NCBI GenBank assembly: GCA_017883385.1
Contig: JADGNQ010000055.1
Location: forward strand, 1-34,153
DNA from: Candidatus Sulfotelmatobacter sp.
GTDB taxonomy: Bacteria > Acidobacteriota > Terriglobia > Terriglobales > Acidobacteriaceae
Direction: 5' to 3'
DNA length: 34,153 bases
In this document: positions 7,271-14,217 of the stretch, piece after piece
Position numbering within the stretch: position 1 is the first letter of the stretch
How the letters are laid out: each line of letters starts with the position of its first letter
The notes under the pieces: generated by a model
The model's database searches: none
What the model saw: the letters and a program-made list of their open reading frames with translations, nothing else
Told to the model about the DNA's origin: nothing
Translations under genes and position numbers: made by a program

Positions 7271-9631
7271 CTACTGCGCGGTCTCGGTAAACGTGGCTAC
7301 GGGATGGCCCAGCCCATACTGGCCCTCGGCCGTAACGCGCACCGCACCTGCGGACGACGGCAGAGTCAGCACGACCGCTGCCTTCCCCGACGAATCCGTG
7401 GTGACAATGCGAGTGGAGAGCGATCCTGCATTGCTTGTAAATAGAATCGTGCCTCCGGCGGCGCTGCCGCCTGACTGACCCGCATTTAAAGTAACGGACA
7501 GGTTGAGCTTGCTGCCTGCCGCTCCTTTTTGATTGTCACCTGTCTTGGCCAACAAAGCTGGCGGATTGCCTACGAGAATCCAGCCACTCTGGTGTTGGGC
7601 AACGCCCGTGGTGTCGGTGCTGGGAATTGTGTAGTGATAGAAGCCGGGCGTGGTTCCCGCGGTCACCGTGATTTTTCCGTTCTGGCCGGGGCTAAGAACC
7701 GGCTGCGACATGGTCAAGGCGATGCCGCTGTCGGTGACGGGAGTTCCCAGGGTTACGGTCGCTGTTCCTGACGTGATCTTCGGGGTCAGATTGACGGTCC
7801 GGCCCGCCGCGACCATGGTGGTGTCAGGATTCAAATCCCACTCCGCACCTGGCAACTGGGCCGTGCCAGTCACCACGAGCAGAGTCGCGGTGTAGGGCGC
7901 GAAGTTCCTGGTCGAAGACCACGCTGCTGCACTCGAAGCCACAATCTTTGTGGGATTCGTCGAAGCCAGGGTGTAGGACTTCACCTGACTCGGGGTGAAT
8001 CCATTCAGCGCAAACTGCGCCTGCACCGGATTGGCCGGATCTTTGTTCAGCACCAGCAGCATCAGGGTCTTGCCGGTGGAATTCAGCGCGGCATAGCTGC
8101 TGAACAGGCTCGGATCGCCGTTGTTGGTGTCGGAGACCGAAGTGTTCGCGAACGTGTGGTGCAGCCCGTCGTAGTTCGTGAAGAGCTTCAGCGCCAGGTA
8201 GTTGGGGTTCGCCGGATCGGGCGCCACCCACCGCGAGGCCAGATACACGCGCTCACGGCCGAGAATGCCGTAGGCATCCGCATCGCCGAGGGCAGTCGAG
8301 AAATCTGACTCGCCCGCAGTCGCCGCACTCCACTCGGTAAAGCTGACGGGCGTTCCCGGATAAATCATGTTGGCCGTCGCGCGCAGGCGCGGAATGCGGA
8401 AGGGGATCGTCTTATTGGGTTGAATGAACGTAGCCCAGGGCTGGTTGATCGAGCCCGACTCGCTGACGTACGTAGGATCCCAGTAGTCGCGATAAATGCG
8501 CGCGGCGAGTGCTTGCTTCTGCGCCTGTGTCCAGGTCGAAGTGTCGGGAGTGTCAGGATAGGCGTGCAGGTCGAGAACTTCCAGCGAACGCTTGCCTGCG
8601 ACCTTGTCCTGCCAGTAAACCTCGTTCAGCCACCAGGGAAGGAAGTCGACTCCGGCGTGCGCGCCCTTGTCAGTGCCGTCCGCGCCATTCCAGTAGAACC
8701 ACCAGCAGCAGGTCACGGGGCCGAGGCGGATCGCTTTCGGGTCCCATCCCTTCAACGCGCGGGCCTCGGTCAGAAACGTATCGCGCATTTCGTTGTAGGC
8801 GGTCGGGGCGGGATGAATGTCGCGGTGGGTTCCACCCCAGATTTCTATTTCGTTATCCATATTGTAGAAATGCGGAGCGGTGCCGAACGCCGCCGCCAGC
8901 GCGGCCGTCCACTGATTGCGGTACACGCTGCCGGGAGGGTCGCTGGTTCCGGGCTGATCGAGCAGGGGAACGTTGGCGTCGTTGGGATTGGCGGTCAGAG
9001 GCGTGCTGCAATCCGTTTTCAGGCCGTTTCCGGCGTCGGAGTTGAAAGGGTCCGTGCCACACTGCGCGCCATACTTGGAAACTGAGAAACTCCAGTTCTT
9101 GTTGCTCGAGTTCTCCGCGGCCTTCGCTACCCAGGGCAGCATCACCATGGTCATGAGAGGATGGCTGCCTGCGGCCTTGACGTCCTGAATATATTTGGAC
9201 GAATCGGAGTCACCGATTTCAGAGTAGGCGAAGTCTTCGTAGTACCAATCGTTGCCCGCGTTGTTGGTCTGGAGCTTCCAGTTGTAGCGTGAAGTGGCAT
9301 TGCCGCCCCAGCGCACAACGGTGAGGCCACTGTCGGTGATGGTGGCTGCGTCTTTGGGATAGGCTCCGCCGTAGACATACGAGCTGATCGCATGCCGGTT
9401 GCTGAGGACGTCGACGGTGACGGCGACGTTCGTAGTTGCGGGTGCGAGATCGGGGTCCGCTGACGCGGTGGACTGGCGAGATATGGACTGACGAGAGCTG
9501 GTTGCGGGGCTGGGCTGGGGGTTCGGTTCGCGGCCACGTCCAGAAGACGTGCCTGCCAAAAACAACACGAGACATAAGGCTGCGAACAATACCAGGCAGA
9601 GGGCTGCGAGGGAACGGACAAAGGGACTCAT
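7271..9631 (-). CDS. Secreted glycoside hydrolase family 44 (endoglucanase/xyloglucanase type) with C-terminal Ig-like domains
   Basis: A 786-residue exported enzyme, probably cutting beta-1,4-glucan or xyloglucan. The N-terminus has a hydrophobic export signal of unusual form: AALCLVLF occurs twice in a row (about 9-24). A Ser/Pro/Gln-rich linker follows. The GH44 domain runs about 68-590. It opens with VVRWGGNATSRYNW (105-118). The acid/base Glu is probably Glu261 in MDNEIEIWGGTHRDIHP, matching the family's DNEPALW...H.RIHP pattern, although Pro is replaced by Ile. The nucleophile is probably Glu433 in VSFTEWSA. Two beta-rich modules follow (about 595-690 and 695-786), the last resembling a Big_1/invasin-type Ig fold (LSVTLNAGQSGG, TTDSSGKAAVVLTL). 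The ATG at 9631 is preceded by GGAGGT, 9 bases away. It is a close paralogue of the gene just upstream. Confidence 0.88.
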   Translation of the reverse strand: MSPFVRSLAALCLVLFAALCLVLFLAGTSSGRGREPNPQPSPATSSRQSISRQSTASADPDLAPATTNVAVTVDVLSNRHAISSYVYGGAYPKDAATITDSGLTVVRWGGNATSRYNWKLQTNNAGNDWYYEDFAYSEIGDSDSSKYIQDVKAAGSHPLMTMVMLPWVAKAAENSSNKNWSFSVSKYGAQCGTDPFNSDAGNGLKTDCSTPLTANPNDANVPLLDQPGTSDPPGSVYRNQWTAALAAAFGTAPHFYNMDNEIEIWGGTHRDIHPAPTAYNEMRDTFLTEARALKGWDPKAIRLGPVTCCWWFYWNGADGTDKGAHAGVDFLPWWLNEVYWQDKVAGKRSLEVLDLHAYPDTPDTSTWTQAQKQALAARIYRDYWDPTYVSESGSINQPWATFIQPNKTIPFRIPRLRATANMIYPGTPVSFTEWSAATAGESDFSTALGDADAYGILGRERVYLASRWVAPDPANPNYLALKLFTNYDGLHHTFANTSVSDTNNGDPSLFSSYAALNSTGKTLMLLVLNKDPANPVQAQFALNGFTPSQVKSYTLASTNPTKIVASSAAAWSSTRNFAPYTATLLVVTGTAQLPGAEWDLNPDTTMVAAGRTVNLTPKITSGTATVTLGTPVTDSGIALTMSQPVLSPGQNGKITVTAGTTPGFYHYTIPSTDTTGVAQHQSGWILVGNPPALLAKTGDNQKGAAGSKLNLSVTLNAGQSGGSAAGGTILFTSNAGSLSTRIVTTDSSGKAAVVLTLPSSAGAVRVTAEGQYGLGHPVATFTETAQ

Positions 9632-9928
9632 GGGGGAGGGACCTCCGTTGCTCTCAATCTACTGCCTCTTCGCACGACTCGAAACACACAGAAGTGCATT
9701 CGACGGAAATCCGGAAATGGATGAAAGGAAAGCGCTTTGCACGACCCGCACCGAGAGCAAGACGCCCAGGGAAACGCCCCTGGAGCATCCGCGGCAGGAA
9801 GAAGCCCGTCACTGACTAAAGAAGGCGACCACGGGGGCTAAAAGCTCGCGCTGACTCTGCTCGCCTTACGCGGCGCTGGAAGCGCCGCTCTTCCACGGTT
9901 GTGCGCCCTTTGCGGTGGCCGGAGCTTG
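9632..9928. other. Intergenic region between the two GH44 genes, with hairpin repeat
   Basis: I see no coding sequence here. The main structure is a perfect 8-bp hairpin at 9870-9888: GCGGCGCT, loop GGA, AGCGCCGC, followed by CTCTTCCAC. A preceding GGGGCTAAAAGCTC-like word (from 9835) gives the same overall order as the two-hairpin repeats near 4000. It may insulate or stabilise the transcripts of the tandem glycosidases. The promoter of the downstream glycosidase gene, if separate, should lie in 9640-9860, but I cannot name boxes with confidence. Confidence 0.55.
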
Positions 9929-12900
9929 CTATTGCGATGTCTCGGTGAAGGTTGCCACCGGGTGTCCGAGGCCGTACGGGCCTGCGGCGGTTATGGTAAC
10001 AGTTCCGGTCGTCGAGGGCAGCGTCAGCGTGACCGCAGGAGATACGCCTGAGCTGTCGGTGACCACAATCAACTTCGTCCCACTGGTGGTCCCAGTCGAG
10101 AGTGAACCAGCGCTGGTGCTGAACAAGATGCTTGCGCCGGTATTCGTTCCGCCTGAGGAACCTGCGGAGAGAGTCACGGTTAAAGGCGTCGGAAGAGCGG
10201 TGCCCTTGGTCCCGGTTTGTCCGTCGCCAGTCGTCTTCGCGAGCGTTGCCGCTGGGTTGCCGACCACGATCCATCCACCCTGGGTTTGGGAGATGACACT
10301 GTCGGTGCCTGTGACGGTGAAGCGATAGAAGCCCGGAGTCGTGCCTGCGGTGATCGCCACTGTTCCAATCTGAGTTGTGGTCACGCTGGGCTGCGTGAGG
10401 TTCACGCTCGCAATGCCTGAGTCGTTGGTCGAGGCGGTGAGCGTGACATTCGCGGAGCCACTGGTAATCTTCGGATTCAGTGTCACGCTGCCGCCGGCCG
10501 GAACCATGATCGTGTCGGGGTTCAGGTCCCATTCGGAGGCAGGATTGGACGCGATGCTTCCAGTGATCAGAAGCAGCGTCGCGGAGTAGGGTGCGAAGTT
10601 CTGCGTTGCCGACCACGCATTGCCAAAGGAAGTGGCAATGGCGGTCGGGTTACTCGACGCAAGGGTATAGGTTGCGAAGCTTGTGGGAGTATATCCGCTG
10701 AAAGCGAAGGTCACTTGCGCTGTATTCTGCGGATCTTTGTTCAGCACGAGAACGCTCATCGCCGTGCCTGCCGCGTTGATTCCGGCATAGCTGCTGAACA
10801 GATTTGGATTTCCGTTGTTCGTGTCTGATACGGAAATCTTGCCAAACCCGTGGTGCGCATTGGCGCCGTCATAGTTGGTGAAAAGTCTTAGTGCGAGATA
10901 GTTGGGGTTGGCGGGATCAGGCGTAGTCCAGCGAGTTGCCAGATATACACGCTCACGCCCAAGAATGCCGTAGGCGTCGGCGTCGCCTAACGCGGTTGAG
11001 AAGTCGGATTCACCCGCGAAAGCGGCGCTCCATTCGGTCATGCTGAATTGCGTGCCGAGATACGCCTGGTTCAGGATGGCGCGCATGCGCGGAATGCGGA
11101 ACGGCTTGGAATCAACCGGTTCGTTGCTGAAGCCGCCATTCACAATGTAGGAGGCCGCGCTGTTGAATGTCGGATCCCACCAGTCGCGATAGATGCTGAC
11201 CGCTAGCGCCTGTTTTTGCGCGGTGGTGAGCCCGTTTGTGTCGGCGTCGGGGTAGGCGTGAATGTCGAAGACGTCGAGGGAACGCGAGCCGTCTACGAGA
11301 TCGGACCATGCCACCTCATTGACCCACCAAGGCAGGAAGTCGACGCCACCGTGGCTGGAGGTGTCACTAGCGCCTGTGGCTGAGCGCCAGTAGAAATACC
11401 AGCAGCAGCTCACCGGACCGAAGCGGATTGCGGACGAGTCCCAGGTCTTCAGGTTGCGGGATTCCGTGAGATAGACATCGCGCAATTCGTTATAGGTCGC
11501 CGGGTTGGGATGAATATCGCGGTGCGTGCCTCCCCAGATGTCGATCTCGTTGTCCATGTCGTAGAAGTGCGGCGAACTGCCGAATGCGGCGGCGAGCGCG
11601 GCGGCCCAGTCATTTCGATAGAGACACGTCGAGGCCGAGCAGGTCTGAGTGTGATCGTCGAGCAAGGGGAAATATGTATTGTTCAGGTCGGTCGAGTCAG
11701 CGGTGATGTAAGTCGGGGAGCTGTCGCAGTTGGCGCCAGCGACGATTCCGTCTCCGGCATCGACATTGTACTGATCGACGTGGCACTGCGCGCCGTGTCT
11801 GGCGACCGAAAAACTCCAATGATTGTTGTCGGTGCCGCCCTGCGTAGTCGACGTTTCCGCGCTCTGCGCCACCCAAGGGAGCATGACCATGGTCATGAGC
11901 GGCAGGCTACCCGCGGACTTTACATCTTTGATGAATTGCGTGGAGTCGGAATCGGCGCTGTTGTTCAGCGCGCTGAAGGCGAAATCCTCGAAAAAATAGT
12001 CGCTGTCGGCATTGGTGGTGCCGAGCTCCCAATTGTAGGTGGAAGCTCCATTGCCACCCCAGCGGACGACGCTCAGGCCGCTATTGGTGATCGCCGTCGC
12101 ATCCTTGGGGAAGGCTCCGCCGTACACATACGGGCTGATCGGATGGCGGTTGGCGAGCGCATCTACATTCACGCTTACGTTTGTGATGGAACCGGACGGC
12201 TTCGCGGAAGCCTGCGTCGAGTTGGCGCTCTCAAGAGTCCCGATCAGGGCGGTTACGACGTAATAGTAGGTCGTGCCGTTGGATAGTCCGGTGTCAGTGT
12301 AGGTGGGGTTAGTCACCGAAGACACCTGTGAATACGGTCCTCCGTTCGCTGTGCCCCGCTTCACGTTATAGCTGGTCGCATCGGAGATCGCATTCCAGGT
12401 CAGAGTGACTTTTGCGTTGCCGGCAAACGCCGCTAGACCCGTTGGAGCCTGCACGGAGGGAGTGGCCGAGACTTGGGCAGAGTCCACGGTTACTCCGAAC
12501 GACTTTTGCGCCGCCACGACGTAGAAGTACGTGGTGCCATTGGTGAGACCCGTGTCGGCGTACTGGTGAGACGTGGGATTCGCGATCACGATGTAGGGCC
12601 CGCCGGAAATGGTGCTACGCTTCAGGTTGAAGCTAAGGTCTTCCCGAAGTCGATCCCATGTCAGCGACACCTGGGAATCGCCGGCGGTCGCTGTCAAGCC
12701 GGTCGGCGCCTGTGTCCCTGGGATGGCCAAGGCTTCAGCCGAGTTGCCGCTCTCGCCGTTCGCGTTCGCGGCAGAGACAACGTAGTAGTACGTAGTGGCC
12801 TCGATAACATTGTCATCTAAGAAGTTCGGGACCGTACTGCTGCCAATCTTGGTGTACGGCCCACCGGAAGTCGTAGCGCGCTTCACGTTGTAGCTGCTGG

Positions 12901-13120
12901 CGCCGCTGTTCGGAGTCCACGTCAGGTTCACCTGGAAATCTTCGGGAGTCGCGGTCAGGCCCATCGGAGTCGGCGGAGAGTTGCCGCCGCCTCCGCCGGA
13001 AGATCCGCCGCCGCACGCTGCGAGAACGGCGAGTGACAGAATGGCCAAAATCATGGTGAAGGGGGAGGATTCGGGGCGGAAACGCTGTAGAAAATCGATT
13101 ACGCCGGACGGCATCGGCAT
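9929..13120 (-). CDS. Lipoprotein GH44 glycoside hydrolase with three FN3 domains and C-terminal Ig-like domains
   Basis: A 1063-residue paralogue of the neighbouring GH44 enzyme with added N-terminal modules. The signal ends in the lipobox AVLAAC (Cys36), followed by a Gly/Ser linker, so the enzyme is probably lipid-anchored. Three fibronectin type III repeats follow (about 50-135, 137-222, 224-309), each with the ...GLTA...VSLTW...Y.VKR...GGPY...Y.DTGL.NGTTYYYVV pattern. The GH44 catalytic domain starts near 313, with VVRWGGNGASTYNW (351-364), probable acid/base Glu525 (MDNEIDIWGGTHRDIHP) and nucleophile Glu696 (FSMTEWSAA). The C-terminal modules match the paralogue almost position by position (GHPVATFTET at both ends). 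The start used is ATG 13120; an internal Met at residue 23 would leave no positive residues before the hydrophobic core. An old tandem duplication with later domain gain or loss is the likely history. Confidence 0.88.
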   Translation of the reverse strand: MPMPSGVIDFLQRFRPESSPFTMILAILSLAVLAACGGGSSGGGGGNSPPTPMGLTATPEDFQVNLTWTPNSGASSYNVKRATTSGGPYTKIGSSTVPNFLDDNVIEATTYYYVVSAANANGESGNSAEALAIPGTQAPTGLTATAGDSQVSLTWDRLREDLSFNLKRSTISGGPYIVIANPTSHQYADTGLTNGTTYFYVVAAQKSFGVTVDSAQVSATPSVQAPTGLAAFAGNAKVTLTWNAISDATSYNVKRGTANGGPYSQVSSVTNPTYTDTGLSNGTTYYYVVTALIGTLESANSTQASAKPSGSITNVSVNVDALANRHPISPYVYGGAFPKDATAITNSGLSVVRWGGNGASTYNWELGTTNADSDYFFEDFAFSALNNSADSDSTQFIKDVKSAGSLPLMTMVMLPWVAQSAETSTTQGGTDNNHWSFSVARHGAQCHVDQYNVDAGDGIVAGANCDSSPTYITADSTDLNNTYFPLLDDHTQTCSASTCLYRNDWAAALAAAFGSSPHFYDMDNEIDIWGGTHRDIHPNPATYNELRDVYLTESRNLKTWDSSAIRFGPVSCCWYFYWRSATGASDTSSHGGVDFLPWWVNEVAWSDLVDGSRSLDVFDIHAYPDADTNGLTTAQKQALAVSIYRDWWDPTFNSAASYIVNGGFSNEPVDSKPFRIPRMRAILNQAYLGTQFSMTEWSAAFAGESDFSTALGDADAYGILGRERVYLATRWTTPDPANPNYLALRLFTNYDGANAHHGFGKISVSDTNNGNPNLFSSYAGINAAGTAMSVLVLNKDPQNTAQVTFAFSGYTPTSFATYTLASSNPTAIATSFGNAWSATQNFAPYSATLLLITGSIASNPASEWDLNPDTIMVPAGGSVTLNPKITSGSANVTLTASTNDSGIASVNLTQPSVTTTQIGTVAITAGTTPGFYRFTVTGTDSVISQTQGGWIVVGNPAATLAKTTGDGQTGTKGTALPTPLTVTLSAGSSGGTNTGASILFSTSAGSLSTGTTSGTKLIVVTDSSGVSPAVTLTLPSTTGTVTITAAGPYGLGHPVATFTETSQ

Positions 13121-13240
13121 ATCTTACCCGAGAAATTCCGTCGCGCAAGGGCTATCTTCATCACCAAAGCCGGGGTGGTAACAGGACCGGAATGCGGCGT
13201 GGGAGGCTAAACTTCAGGCCAGTGGGTTATGCGCGCTGGG

Positions 13241-14143
13241 TCAGGCGGGGACGACGCGCAGGCTCATGTCGGCCGCTTGCGGGGAATGGGTCAGCAGGCC
13301 CACGGAGATGAAATCCACGCCCGTTTCGGCGTAGGCGCGCACGTTGTCGAGGCGAATTCCGCCGGAACACTCCAGCGGGATACGGCGGCCCTTCTCAACC
13401 TCCTTCAGGACATCGGGCTGCGAGCAGCGTTCGACGGCGCGGCGCACGTCTTCGACCGACATGTTATCGAGCAGAATGGCCTCGCCGCCGTGAGCCAGGG
13501 CCTGCTCCAGTTCTGCAAGCGTGCGCACTTCGATTTCGATGATCTGGGAGCCGCGACGGTTACGGATGGCTTGCTCCAGTGCAGGCACGATGCCTCCAGC
13601 CAGCGCGATGTGGTTGTTCTTGATGAGCACGCCGTCGGAAAGATCGAGACGGTGATTCTGTCCGCCACCACAGCGCACGGCGTTCTTGTCGATGACGCGC
13701 AGGCCGGGCGCGGTTTTGCGCGTATCGAGAATGCGCGCCTTCGTGCCCGACACGGCTTCTACGAATTTGCGGGTCAGGGTGGCAATGCCGCTCATGCGCT
13801 GCAGGAAGTTCAGGATGACGCGTTCGCAGGAAAGGATCACGCACGCGTTGTGCTGGATCACGGCGATGGATTGTCCCGGGCGCAGGCGCACGCCGTCGAA
13901 AATCTCAGGATGCGTAGTGACTTCGTAGTGCGCGGTGACGGCGCCATCGAGCGCCGCATAGACGTCTAGAATGCGCGCGACACTGCCGATGCCGGCCAGA
14001 ATGCAGTCCTGCTTGGCCAGGATCGTGGCCGTCGCCCGCTGGTTGGGATCGATGCAGGCGTAGCTGGTGGCATCGCGCGTGGCCCGGTCTTCGAGCAACG
14101 CGTTCTCGAGGATGGCGGTGATGCGTCGGCTATTCCAATCCAT
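13241..14143 (-). CDS. nadC: Quinolinate (nicotinate-nucleotide) phosphoribosyltransferase
   Basis: It converts quinolinate and PRPP to nicotinate mononucleotide in de novo NAD synthesis. The 300-residue product has the family motifs in order: CERVILNFLQRMSGIAT, ILDTRKTAPGLR, AVRCGGGQNHR, LSDGVLIKNNHI (usually IKDNH), AILLDNMS, and the C-terminal ECSGGI...AETGVDFISVG. I set the start at the ATG at 14143 (MDWNSRRITAILENAL). The frame stays open to 14200, but those extra 19 codons are translated repeat sequence. The repeat begins 4 bases upstream of the ATG and leaves no visible Shine-Dalgarno. It is downstream of valS on the same strand. Confidence 0.95.
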   Translation of the reverse strand: MDWNSRRITAILENALLEDRATRDATSYACIDPNQRATATILAKQDCILAGIGSVARILDVYAALDGAVTAHYEVTTHPEIFDGVRLRPGQSIAVIQHNACVILSCERVILNFLQRMSGIATLTRKFVEAVSGTKARILDTRKTAPGLRVIDKNAVRCGGGQNHRLDLSDGVLIKNNHIALAGGIVPALEQAIRNRRGSQIIEIEVRTLAELEQALAHGGEAILLDNMSVEDVRRAVERCSQPDVLKEVEKGRRIPLECSGGIRLDNVRAYAETGVDFISVGLLTHSPQAADMSLRVVPA

Positions 14144-14146
14144 GTT

Positions 14147-14214
14147 CGTAGAGACGTTGCTTGCAACGTCTTCTCTGCCAGTGCGCGCAAGACGTAGCAA
14201 GCTACGTCTCTACG
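14147..14214. repeat. Palindromic repeat element filling the valS-nadC gap
   Basis: The outer arms CGTAGAGACGT (14147-14157) and ACGTCTCTACG (14204-14214) are perfect 11-bp inverted repeats. Inside are two palindromes: AGACGTTGC-TT-GCAACGTCT and AGACGTAGC-AA-GCTACGTCT. The element runs from 4 bases upstream of the nadC start to 3 bases from the valS stop, so it is the entire spacer. It is likely a mobile or REP-type unit; I recall very similar 'GTAGAGACGTTGC' palindromes in other bacterial genomes but cannot check this here. Confidence 0.8.
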
Positions 14215-14217
14215 ATT

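Noticed and set aside
11510-12286. A 258-codon plus-strand frame within the FN3-GH44 gene
   Set aside because: Antisense to the GH44 catalytic domain; translation lacks recognisable structure.
14144-14200. Longer nadC N-terminus starting at 14200
   Set aside because: The extra 19 residues are translated palindromic repeat; the conserved protein begins at the ATG at 14143.
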